64,000 nucleotides of DNA, taken from NCBI GenBank assembly GCA_017631315.1, contig JAGBTN010000021.1, positions 1 to 64,000 of the forward strand, written 5' to 3'. Origin of the DNA: Bacteroidaceae bacterium (GTDB taxonomy: Bacteria > Bacteroidota > Bacteroidia > Bacteroidales > Bacteroidaceae). A model generated the notes under the pieces. The model saw only the letters and a program-made list of their open reading frames with translations, had not been told where the DNA came from and searched no databases. Position 1 is the first letter of the stretch; each line of letters begins with the position of its first letter. The translations under genes were made by a program, and so were the position numbers. Positions 53,794 to 62,327 of the stretch are shown piece after piece.

Positions 53794-53850
53794 CCATTCC
53801 GGCCGGAAAGGTTAACCATTATGGCAATAATGCTTAACCATTATTTCCCC
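53763..53850. repeat. GGTTAACC array J (four cores, 22-bp period), overlapping a gene end
   Basis: Cores start at 53763, 53785, 53807 and 53829. The LtaS-like reading frame enters the array and stops at the TAA of the second core (53791-53793). The spacer CCGGCCGG is shared with array E. Confidence 0.9.
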
Positions 53851-53940
53851 CACAACACGGCAACCCTAAAACAAAACCACAAAGAACTGAAAATCAATGC
53901 GCCCCAGGCTCGCGCCAAAGGCCAACCGACATAGAAAAAT

Positions 53941-55776
53941 ATGATAAAGCAATTCCTCGACATCGTAAAGCGATACTTCCGCCCCTACAAGATGTACATC
54001 GTGTGGTCCATCGTGCTCAACTTCGTGGCACAGTGGCTCAACGTCTTCTCCTTCGTGGTGCTCATACCCATACTGAACATCCTCTTCAAGATAGACCAGA
54101 ACGTCTATACCTACAAAGAATGGACCTGGACCACACTGAACAAGGACCTCATCGTCAACAACGCCTACGCCTGGGTGCAGGAACTCATTGCCAGCCACGG
54201 CGCCTTCCTCACACTCTGCCTCATGGGAGCCATCATGGTCTTCATGACATGCCTGAAATGCACCGGCTACTGGGCAGCCGCCAACATCATGATGCCACTC
54301 TCGACAGGCGTCGTGCGCGACATACGCATGGACATGTACAAGAAGATAATGCGACTCCCCCTCAGCTTCTTCTCCGCCGAACGAAAAGGAGACATCATCG
54401 TACGCATGAGCACAGACATACAAGTCGTGGAGAACTCCGTCACATCAGCCATCTCCACACTCATACAACAACCCATCGCCATCATCATCTGCTTCGCCAC
54501 ACTCTTCACCGTCAGCTGGCAACTCACCGTCTTCGTCCTCATCGTCACACCACCCGCAGCATGGCTCATGGGAACCGTCAGCAAACGACTCAAAAACCAA
54601 TCCGCCTCCGTGCAGGCAGGACTCTCCGAGATAATGGCACAAATAGAAGAAACACTCAGCGGACTGCGCATCGTCAAAGCATTCATCGCCGAAGAGAAAA
54701 TGGCCAAACGATTCAACTTCATCAACAACGAATTCCGCAAAGGAATGATCAGCATGATGATGCGCATCAACGCCGCACACCCAGTGTCCGAATCCATGGG
54801 CACACTCATCATCATCATCGTCCTCCTCTTCGGCGGATGGCTCATACTGGACGGCAACGGATTCATCGACGCCTCAACATTCATCTTCTACATGGTCATC
54901 CTCTACAGCGTCATCAACCCCATCAAAGACCTCACACGCCAATCATACATGATACCCATGGGACTCGCATCCATGGAACGCATCGACTACATACTCAAAG
55001 CAGAGAACCCCATCAAAGAAAAACAACAACCCCTGCCACTCAACAACTTCGAAGAACAAGTAGAACTGCGCAACGTCACCTTCCACTACACAGAAGGACG
55101 AAACGTACTCAAGCACATCAACCTCACCGTACCCAAAGGAAAAACCATAGCACTCGTCGGACAATCAGGCTCAGGCAAGTCAACACTCGTCGACCTCATA
55201 CCACGATACCACGACGTAAGCGAAGGACAAATCCTCATCGACGGCAAAGACATACGCGACGTACGCTTCCACGACCTCCGCTCACTCATCGGAAACGTCA
55301 ACCAAGAAGCCATCCTCTTCAACGACACCTTCTACAACAACATCACCTTCGGCGTAGAAAACGCCACCATGGAACAAGTCATAGAAGCAGCAAAAATAGC
55401 CAACGCACACGACTTCATCATGGAAACCGAAAACGGATACAACACCATCATCGGCGACCGAGGAGGCCGACTCTCCGGCGGACAACGCCAACGCGTCAGC
55501 ATAGCACGAGCCATCCTCAAAAACCCACCCATACTCATCCTCGACGAAGCAACATCCGCACTCGACACAGAAAGCGAACACCTCGTACAGGAAGCACTCG
55601 ACCGCCTCATGAAGAGCCGAACAACCATAGCCATCGCACACCGACTCTCCACCATCAAGAACGCAGACATCATACACGTCCTCTACGAAGGCGAAATAGT
55701 AGAAAGCGGCCAACACGACGAACTCATCGCCCTCAACGGCTACTACAAACACCTCTACGACATGCAACAACTGTAA
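53941..55776 (+). CDS. MsbA-like ABC exporter (fused membrane and ATPase domains)
   Basis: 611 residues: six membrane helices (about 15-330) and an ATPase domain with Walker A VGQSGSGKST (about 406-415), Q-loop, signature LSGGQRQRVSIARA, Walker B ILILDEATSALD and the switch histidine in IAIAHRLS. The half-transporter works as a homodimer. At the head of a glycan/acyltransferase cluster it is a good candidate for flipping lipid A-core or another lipid-linked glycan. Codons end nearly always in A or C, so extreme that a second frame stays open for 594 codons. Confidence 0.93.
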   Translation: MIKQFLDIVKRYFRPYKMYIVWSIVLNFVAQWLNVFSFVVLIPILNILFKIDQNVYTYKEWTWTTLNKDLIVNNAYAWVQELIASHGAFLTLCLMGAIMVFMTCLKCTGYWAAANIMMPLSTGVVRDIRMDMYKKIMRLPLSFFSAERKGDIIVRMSTDIQVVENSVTSAISTLIQQPIAIIICFATLFTVSWQLTVFVLIVTPPAAWLMGTVSKRLKNQSASVQAGLSEIMAQIEETLSGLRIVKAFIAEEKMAKRFNFINNEFRKGMISMMMRINAAHPVSESMGTLIIIIVLLFGGWLILDGNGFIDASTFIFYMVILYSVINPIKDLTRQSYMIPMGLASMERIDYILKAENPIKEKQQPLPLNNFEEQVELRNVTFHYTEGRNVLKHINLTVPKGKTIALVGQSGSGKSTLVDLIPRYHDVSEGQILIDGKDIRDVRFHDLRSLIGNVNQEAILFNDTFYNNITFGVENATMEQVIEAAKIANAHDFIMETENGYNTIIGDRGGRLSGGQRQRVSIARAILKNPPILILDEATSALDTESEHLVQEALDRLMKSRTTIAIAHRLSTIKNADIIHVLYEGEIVESGQHDELIALNGYYKHLYDMQQL

Positions 55777-55835
55777 CCAGAAAGTAAAGGCATTAATCTT
55801 TCTTACATCCCTTTAGACAAAACAAAATTCTTCAA

Positions 55836-57074
55836 ATGGACATCGCTATTTGTTTAATCGCATACAATCGCATAAACTCTTTAAAGAGACTTCTGTCGTC
55901 TCTAGACAATGCGGTCTATCCTTGCCCGGTCAAACTATACATCAGCGTTGACAAGAGCGACGTGGATGCCATCCAAGAATTTTCTGCTGACTATCATTGG
56001 AATTACGGCGAAAAGGAAGTCATCAGTCATAAAAAAAATCTAGGTTTAAGGAAACATATTCTTGAATGTGGTAACTTAGTGCAGAAACATGATGCACTTA
56101 TCGTGCTTGAAGATGATATTGTCGTAGCACCAGGATTTTATTTGTATGCACAGGCAACCGTTAGGCAGTTTGTTGACAGAACTGATGTGGCAGGCATCAG
56201 TTTATATGGTTTTTCCGTAAATTACCATAGTTGCCAGCCATTTACTCCAGTAAAAGAGAATAGTGATGTTTTTTTAATGCAAAATGCCCAATCATGGGGA
56301 CAGGTATGGATAAAGGAACAATGGAATGATTTCAAGGCATGGTATGACAAGAACTGCGAAGACTTCGGCCAAATACCTCATCTGCCAAAGTCTATTTGCA
56401 GTTGGTCTAATAAGTCGTGGCTCAAATATCATACAAGATACTGTATAGAAAACGACAAGTACTTTGTTTATCCATATATGTCATATACTACATGTTTTTC
56501 CGATGTGGGCGAACATGTAAATGACTCCACGCCTATATTCCAAACGCCATTGTCCCTGGAAACTGACGTGCAGCCGAAGTTCTGTCCCACGGTGAAATAT
56601 GACTGCTATTTTGAGAACCAAAAGATTTATGAATGGTTAGGAATGCAAGAAGAAGAATTGTGTATAGATTACTATGGTGACAACGGAAACCAAATGAAGC
56701 GACGATACTGGCTGTCAAAATTGCTGTTGCCATATAAAATTATCAAGTCTTTCGGGCTTCAGATGCGTCCTTACGAACTTAATGTAAAGTATTCCGTGGC
56801 AGGAAACGACCTCTTCCTCTATGATACAAGCGAAACAAAGGAAATATACTTTTCGGAGGAATGCCACAAGCGACACTATTTTTACTTGTATGGAACGCCG
56901 TACTTAGACACAGCACCGCTGGAATGGGAAATTGGTCGCCAAAAGGAAACTATCGCAAACATGAAAGAAACTATCGCAAATCACCAGCATTGGAAGAAAA
57001 GGGCAATCATTTTCGGATGCTTTATGATAATGATCTTGTTCTGTGTCTCAACTGTTCTTTTATGCCTCCTTTAA
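55836..57074 (+). CDS. Glycosyltransferase (GT-A fold) with C-terminal membrane anchor
   Basis: 412 residues. An N-terminal nucleotide-sugar domain (MDIAICLIAYNRINSLKRLL) with the metal-binding acidic motif VLEDDIVVAPGF resembles the GNT-I-like/GT2 transferases of capsule and LPS clusters. Near the end the peptide KETIAN occurs twice, forming a short coiled coil, followed by a membrane helix (about 388-410). Lower G+C than the genes before it. The sugar is not predictable. Confidence 0.8.
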   Translation: MDIAICLIAYNRINSLKRLLSSLDNAVYPCPVKLYISVDKSDVDAIQEFSADYHWNYGEKEVISHKKNLGLRKHILECGNLVQKHDALIVLEDDIVVAPGFYLYAQATVRQFVDRTDVAGISLYGFSVNYHSCQPFTPVKENSDVFLMQNAQSWGQVWIKEQWNDFKAWYDKNCEDFGQIPHLPKSICSWSNKSWLKYHTRYCIENDKYFVYPYMSYTTCFSDVGEHVNDSTPIFQTPLSLETDVQPKFCPTVKYDCYFENQKIYEWLGMQEEELCIDYYGDNGNQMKRRYWLSKLLLPYKIIKSFGLQMRPYELNVKYSVAGNDLFLYDTSETKEIYFSEECHKRHYFYLYGTPYLDTAPLEWEIGRQKETIANMKETIANHQHWKKRAIIFGCFMIMILFCVSTVLLCLL

Positions 57075-57101
57075 CAGAAAAAAACTAACGCCCCTGCAAA
57101 G

Positions 57102-57941
57102 ATGAAGATATCTGTCGTTGTCCCATTGTATAATAAGGAAAAAACAATTCAGAAGACATTGGAGTCTGTATTGAGCCAAGACCATAAGGATTTCGAGATA
57201 ATTGTGGTCGATGATGAGTCAACGGACGCCAGCGTAAGCAAAGTTATTGAATTTAAGTCTGATAAGGTTTTTTTGCTGTCAAAGCCGAATGGCGGACCTG
57301 CATCTGCCCGAAATTATGGGGTCGTCCATTCCTCTGGCGACTGGATTGTTTTCCTAGATGCGGACGACACCTTCGAATCGCGAGCACTTTCTCATTTTGC
57401 CAATCTGATAGAAAATCATCCGGAGTATTCTTTCTTTTGCTGTAACCATTATCTGTACGATGGGAAGCTGAAGCATCTGTATTCTGCGGCATATAAAGAA
57501 GGTGTCGTCCCCAACAACTTTTTGGCATGGAATGCAAAAGTGCTGATGCCACGTGCAGGAGCTGCCATATTTTGGAAACCCTTGATCTTGTCCAACCCCT
57601 TTAAAGAAAACTTAAGAAGGTACGAAGATGCAGAGAGTCTGTTCGATATCATGAGGACGACGAAATGCTACCGTGATCCCATGCCGGTAATGTCCTATAA
57701 TATATCGACCATTGCGGCAAGTGTTCCGCGAAAAGACATCTCGGAGGATTTTATCGGACATTTGCAGATTAAGGGCAAGAGCCTGATGGAGCAATACGCC
57801 ATATATAAGCTATATTTAGAAGGTCTCCAACTATATCCCAACGATATGGACAAACTATATGGTGAGCGCATGTTCAACCATCGGAAATATTTCTTGGTCG
57901 GACTTCTCATAAAGATTCTTAAAATGTTGAAAAGAGTTTAA
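57102..57941 (+). CDS. Glycosyltransferase family 2
   Basis: 279 residues. Classic GT2 start ISVVVPLYNKEKTIQKTLESVL, VVDDESTDAS, GGPASARNYG and metal-binding FLDADDTF. It probably adds one sugar to the envelope glycan. Part of a run of five close, co-directional genes (55836-59592); the next gene starts 4 bp after its stop. Confidence 0.9.
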   Translation: MKISVVVPLYNKEKTIQKTLESVLSQDHKDFEIIVVDDESTDASVSKVIEFKSDKVFLLSKPNGGPASARNYGVVHSSGDWIVFLDADDTFESRALSHFANLIENHPEYSFFCCNHYLYDGKLKHLYSAAYKEGVVPNNFLAWNAKVLMPRAGAAIFWKPLILSNPFKENLRRYEDAESLFDIMRTTKCYRDPMPVMSYNISTIAASVPRKDISEDFIGHLQIKGKSLMEQYAIYKLYLEGLQLYPNDMDKLYGERMFNHRKYFLVGLLIKILKMLKRV

Positions 57942-57945
57942 TTCT

Positions 57946-58878
57946 ATGAAATTATCAATCATTACAATTTCTTATAAAAATCTTGCGGGATTAGTACGAA
58001 CAGCAAACAGCATTCAAAAGCAGACGTTCACAGATTACGAATGGATTGTCATAGACGGCGGTAGCAATGATGGTACCAAGGAATACTTGAAGTCGTTGGA
58101 AATGCAGCCAGACTTCTGGTGCAGCGAGCCGGATTCTGGTATATATGATGCTATGAACAAGGGCCTGGCACATTCAAGTGGCAAGTGGTGTCTCTTCTTG
58201 AACAGTGGAGACTCTTTGTATGAACAAGATGTGCTTGATAGGGTATTTTCGAAAATACCCGATACGGATATTGTATATTGCGATGCAGTTTTTCAGGGCC
58301 ACAACAAGTCGTTTCACATGAGCTATCCGGATAAATTGACACTTGACTTTTTTACTGAACGTTGCATTTGTCATCAGGCGACATTCATCAAGCGCCAATT
58401 GTTGCTGGAGACAAATGGATATAGTACTGATTATAAAATAGTTTCTGATTGGAGAGCTTGGGTAATATGGATAATGCAAGGAAAGTGTTTTGTTCATTTA
58501 CCAATCATTGTATGTACATTTATGCTTGACGGCATTGGAAGCACAAAGCTTCAGGAAGCCAAGGAAGAGAGAGAGAGAGTTTTTGATGAATTGCTTCCAG
58601 AATACGTTAAACCACTTCTATTTAACGAGACATACAACAGGGCTTTGGAGCATTATGTCAAAAAGCTCCACGCACAGTTCTTGAGTAAGCCCCTTATTCG
58701 AGCAAGTATTGTATTGAGCCGCAACAACTGGTTCGTCCGGAAAAACATGCAATTAATGATATCATTAGGAAGTCTGTTTGACAAGTGCTTCTATAGCAGG
58801 AAACATAGTATAAAATACACGGATGACAAGTACGATGCCTTACATCCCGAAAGGTTTACCTTTAACAACCCATTTTAA
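57946..58878 (+). CDS. Glycosyltransferase family 2 (WcaE-like)
   Basis: 310 residues: LSIITISYKNLAGLVRTANSI, WIVIDGGSNDGTKEYL, EPDSGIYDAMNKGLAHSSGKW and FLNSGDSLY. The 'DSGIYDAMNKG' block marks the WcaE-like GT2 subgroup, shared with the gene at 60496. It starts 4 bp after the previous gene. Confidence 0.9.
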   Translation: MKLSIITISYKNLAGLVRTANSIQKQTFTDYEWIVIDGGSNDGTKEYLKSLEMQPDFWCSEPDSGIYDAMNKGLAHSSGKWCLFLNSGDSLYEQDVLDRVFSKIPDTDIVYCDAVFQGHNKSFHMSYPDKLTLDFFTERCICHQATFIKRQLLLETNGYSTDYKIVSDWRAWVIWIMQGKCFVHLPIIVCTFMLDGIGSTKLQEAKEERERVFDELLPEYVKPLLFNETYNRALEHYVKKLHAQFLSKPLIRASIVLSRNNWFVRKNMQLMISLGSLFDKCFYSRKHSIKYTDDKYDALHPERFTFNNPF

Positions 58879-58887
58879 TTTGCAACG

Positions 58888-59592
58888 ATGTCAATCATAG
58901 GAAAACTCAAACAAAAATTAATCAGCAAGGTTACTCGTCAGGAAATACTAACCAGCGTGCCAGAACTAAAAATGATCGTTTGGTGCCAGGATATGTTGCG
59001 CCAAACGCTTGATGCCAGTTGGTTTATCAGAAACAACAGCCGAAGGAACAAAATCTCGGGAAAGGCACGCTTATATGGGCCATATCATATTACAGATTCG
59101 AAGATAGGCGATTATACGTATGTCTCCATGAATTCATATATTTCTATGGCCAATATTGGGAAGTTCTGTTCTATTGGTCCTAATTTCCTTTGCGGGTGGG
59201 GAATACATCCATTAAACACTGTCAGCACAAATCCGATGTTTTATTCTAGGGCAAAGCAGAATGGTATTTCTTTATCAAGGACAAACAAGATTAAAGAAAG
59301 AGAAGCAATTAGCATCGGCAACGATGTGTTTATTGGAGCAAATGTGACTGTTTTGGATGGCGTAACCATTGGCGATGGAGCTGTAATCGGAGCTGGCGCT
59401 GTCGTAAGCAAGGACATTCCTCCCTATGCTGTAGCTGTGGGATGTCCGATAAAAATAATAAAGTATCGATTTGACGAAGATACGAGAAACCGCCTCATTG
59501 AACTGAAGTGGTGGAATTGGAACTATGACCGCTTAAAAGACGTGGAGAAGTATTTCTTCGACGTGGATACTTTCCTTAATAAGTCCTCATAA
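58888..59592 (+). CDS. Hexapeptide-repeat acyltransferase
   Basis: 234 residues. The C-terminal half is a left-handed beta-helix of hexapeptide repeats ([37 protein letters not shown]) ending in the [18 protein letters not shown]-type motif of xenobiotic/polysaccharide O-acetyltransferases. It probably O-acetylates a sugar of the locally made glycan, using acetyl-CoA. Starts 9 bp after the previous gene. Confidence 0.9.
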   Translation: MSIIGKLKQKLISKVTRQEILTSVPELKMIVWCQDMLRQTLDASWFIRNNSRRNKISGKARLYGPYHITDSKIGDYTYVSMNSYISMANIGKFCSIGPNFLCGWGIHPLNTVSTNPMFYSRAKQNGISLSRTNKIKEREAISIGNDVFIGANVTVLDGVTIGDGAVIGAGAVVSKDIPPYAVAVGCPIKIIKYRFDEDTRNRLIELKWWNWNYDRLKDVEKYFFDVDTFLNKSS

Positions 59593-59660
59593 AGGGAAGT
59601 GCGGATGCATAATCCTTGTAAAAAGTTAAAAAGAAGAATCAAACAAATAAATGATACTGC

Positions 59661-60506
59661 ATGTCAGAACTAAAAAGCATAGCAGCACTTACAATGGTCC
59701 GCAACGATGACCTCTTCCTGCAGAAGTGGGTGGAGTATTACGGACGTGAACTTGGCAAGGAGAACCTCTATATCTATTATGATGGCGAAGACCAACAAAT
59801 AGCAGACTTCTGCCAAGGGGCAAATGCCTACGTGCATCCTAAAATAGGCACACAAGTGGTGTTGGCCGAAAAGGAAAGGCTTAAGTTCTTGTCCAACAAG
59901 GCCACCGAACTCTTTGCCAAGGGATACGACCTGGTCATTGGTGTCGATGCAGACGAGTATATAGTTGTTGACCCAAGAAATGGTATAGGACTTAGAGAAT
60001 TTTTATCGCAGCAGGATATTGATGTCAGTATCTCTCCTTTAGGGCTTGATTTTGGACAAAAACTCGGTGAGGAAGGCGATCTCATACCGGACGCAACATT
60101 CCTCTCGCAACGACGCTACGCACAAATTGGCACACGCTACACCAAACCGTCCATTATAGCAAAGCCTTGCCGGTGGGGAAGCGGATTCCATCGCGTCAAA
60201 GGGCACAATTTCCACATCGCCAAAGACCTTTTTCTCATGCATTTCGGATATGCAGACAGCAAGATATTAAGGGCCCGTCTGGGTGATGCCGATCGTGTGG
60301 CGCAAGGTTGGGAGAAACATATCCTTAAGCGTAGCCGAACCATAAGGTATGCAACAGAAAAGAAAGCACGCGACTTCGATTGCTGGACTTGCTTTGCACG
60401 CATCTGTCAAACTTGGTGTCGGCCACCTTATGCTCTCAATAAGCCAGCCATGTTTGAGTTAAGAATTGTTGTCAAGATTCCCGAAAGATTCAACTATGTC
60501 CTCTAA
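59661..60506 (+). CDS. Glycosyltransferase family 2-like protein (DADEY type)
   Basis: 281 residues: IAALTMVRNDDLFLQKWVEYY at the N-terminus and GVDADEYIVV as metal-binding motif, followed by a histidine-rich segment (GFHRVKGHNFHIAKDLFLMHFGY). This matches the Glyco_tranf_2_4-like families often found in LPS clusters. Sugar and linkage unknown. The end overlaps the start of the next gene by 11 bp. Confidence 0.82.
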   Translation: MSELKSIAALTMVRNDDLFLQKWVEYYGRELGKENLYIYYDGEDQQIADFCQGANAYVHPKIGTQVVLAEKERLKFLSNKATELFAKGYDLVIGVDADEYIVVDPRNGIGLREFLSQQDIDVSISPLGLDFGQKLGEEGDLIPDATFLSQRRYAQIGTRYTKPSIIAKPCRWGSGFHRVKGHNFHIAKDLFLMHFGYADSKILRARLGDADRVAQGWEKHILKRSRTIRYATEKKARDFDCWTCFARICQTWCRPPYALNKPAMFELRIVVKIPERFNYVL

Positions 60507-61500
60507 CATTCCATCTCCTGAACAGTTTCTGGACGAAGTAATACTGAAGGCGGCCTCTGACTTGGCACAGCCTGTGAATCCTGTCGTGACCGTCGTGACC
60601 GTTTGCTTCGATCCGCTAAAGGATGGCAGGCAAAGGCTCTTAGCCATGAATCTCGACTCTGTGGAGAGGCAGACGGGGCTGGTTCTGGAACATCTTATTG
60701 TTGATGGTGCATCGTCTGACGGAACGCTTGATTTCCTTTATGCATACAAAAATCGGTGTCACGACATCCGCATTCTGAGTAAAGCCGATTCGGGCATTTA
60801 TGAGGCAATGAACCGAGGGATTGCTTTGGCACGGGGAAAGTATGTCATCTTTCTTAATTCAGACGACTACTACCATCGTCCCGACGGGCTAGCTCTTTCC
60901 GTGAAAGCTTTGGAGGAGAGTGGCTGCAGTTTTACCTTTGCTCCTGTCTGCCCAGAGGGTGCTAAGAGATTTCATACGCACTATCACCATCCGCAGCGCC
61001 GCCTGCACAAGATTTTTGTCACCAGCGTCCTTCCGCATCCTTCTATGCTCTATCGCAAAACAGTCCTCACAGAGATGGGCGGCTACGCCCAAACATATCG
61101 GCTTGCAGCAGACTACGACTTGACTTTGCGCTTAATCGCATCAGGTCACAAAGGTTGCTTCGTCAATTGCTGCTTTGCTACTTTTGTGATGGGGGGAGTT
61201 TCTACACAGGACGTGAATCGCGAACTTGATGTCAGTGAAAATATCCGTATGATAAGGAATGCCCATTGCGAAGCTTTTGGTGTGGAACTCACGGAACGGG
61301 AGTTGGAGTTTCTGGTCGAGAAGGGATGGTATCCGCGCAAATATCTGTCGATTTATGTTGCATCCCAGGCACTTGTCGGCCGTGCATTTATAGGACTGTC
61401 GAAAGGTCTTGCCTACCGCTTCGTGCGCTGCTTCAATTATGTCAAGTACTACCTCAAGAGCCTTTTCTCTTCTTCTCCAGATAATGCTGGAAAGGATTGA
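60496..61500 (+). CDS. Glycosyltransferase family 2 (WcaE-like)
   Basis: 334 residues from the ATG at 60496, which overlaps the upstream gene by 11 bp; a TTG at 60466 is an unlikely alternative. VVTVVTVCFDPLKDG, LIVDGASSDGTLDFL, ADSGIYEAMNRGIALARGKY and FLNSDDYYHR are clear GT2/WcaE-type motifs. Its last 47 bp overlap the convergent glycosyltransferase gene at 61454. Confidence 0.9.
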   Translation: MSSNIPSPEQFLDEVILKAASDLAQPVNPVVTVVTVCFDPLKDGRQRLLAMNLDSVERQTGLVLEHLIVDGASSDGTLDFLYAYKNRCHDIRILSKADSGIYEAMNRGIALARGKYVIFLNSDDYYHRPDGLALSVKALEESGCSFTFAPVCPEGAKRFHTHYHHPQRRLHKIFVTSVLPHPSMLYRKTVLTEMGGYAQTYRLAADYDLTLRLIASGHKGCFVNCCFATFVMGGVSTQDVNRELDVSENIRMIRNAHCEAFGVELTERELEFLVEKGWYPRKYLSIYVASQALVGRAFIGLSKGLAYRFVRCFNYVKYYLKSLFSSSPDNAGKD

Positions 61501-62323
61501 GGAAACGCTTTTCCCATAGCCTCTTCTTCTCTTCGGGGGCATTTTCGTAAACCTTCTTTGCTGCAACGATGCTTTTCTCCAGGTTGTCTGCCAAGTTTGC
61601 AGTGTTGGACGACAAGAGAAAACTCTTAGGGTTGGGATAGTAGTAATAGAGCGGAAGGTTGAGTATCGTACATCTCCTGATGTGTAGCAAGACTTCGCTC
61701 CACCAGGGGAAGTCCTCAAATCTTATGCCAACAATAAAGGGTATCTCCTGGACAATGGAGGTCCTATACATCCTGAAGCAAGGTTGGCAGTGTTTGATTG
61801 CCCATTTGGGATTGATGTCTTTGGGGTGGGAATATTCCGTAGCATAGTCGAAGATGTTGTCTGTAGTTACAGACTTGACGTTAACATATTTCTTGAACGA
61901 CGGCTTGCTGTCCGGCAGATGCAGGAAGTGGCGAATCTTGTTGATGGTCCGATAGTAGTGATGATACGTGAAGGTGACCATGTCGGCACCTTCTTTTTCG
62001 GCAGCATTGAAGCATAACTCCATGAGTTGTGGATGGAAGAAGTCATCAGGGTCGAGAAAGAGTGTGTATTTCCCTTCTGCCTGTTCCATGGCAACATTCC
62101 TCGCTTCGGATACGCCTTTGTTTGTCTGGTGTATGACCTTGAAGCGGCTGTCTCTGCTGGCATACTCGTCGGCAATGTTGCCACTATTGTCGGGGCTGCC
62201 GTCGTCAACAAGGATGGCTTCCCAGTTTGTGTGGGTTTGTGCCAGGAGACTGTCCAGTGCACGGGCAAGGTATTTTTCTACGTTGTATATGGGTATGATA
62301 ACTGATATGTCGTATGCTGCCAT
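61454..62323 (-). CDS. Glycosyltransferase family 2 (tandem paralogue 1)
   Basis: 289 residues: ISVIIPIYNVEKYLARALDS, VDDGSPDNSGNIADEY and FLDPDDFFHPQLMEL. It is closely similar over its whole length to the next gene on the minus strand (62328), including the unusual C-terminal part (IFDYATEYSHPKDI, FEDFPWWSEVLLHIRRCTIL, YYPNPKSF), so the two arose by tandem duplication. Its 3' end overlaps the convergent gene by 47 bp. Confidence 0.9.
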   Translation of the reverse strand: MAAYDISVIIPIYNVEKYLARALDSLLAQTHTNWEAILVDDGSPDNSGNIADEYASRDSRFKVIHQTNKGVSEARNVAMEQAEGKYTLFLDPDDFFHPQLMELCFNAAEKEGADMVTFTYHHYYRTINKIRHFLHLPDSKPSFKKYVNVKSVTTDNIFDYATEYSHPKDINPKWAIKHCQPCFRMYRTSIVQEIPFIVGIRFEDFPWWSEVLLHIRRCTILNLPLYYYYPNPKSFLLSSNTANLADNLEKSIVAAKKVYENAPEEKKRLWEKRFLNPFQHYLEKKRKGS

Positions 62324-62327
62324 GCTT

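Noticed and set aside
17903-53850. CRISPR arrays at the GGTTAACC repeat clusters
   Set aside because: Repeats are 14 bp and spacers only 8 bp, spacers recur between arrays, arrays have four or five units, and no cas gene is present.
54003-55787. 594-codon open frame on the same strand as the ABC exporter, in another frame
   Set aside because: It is Arg/His/Thr-rich with no domain and exists because the exporter's A/C-ending codons leave few stop codons in the shifted frame.
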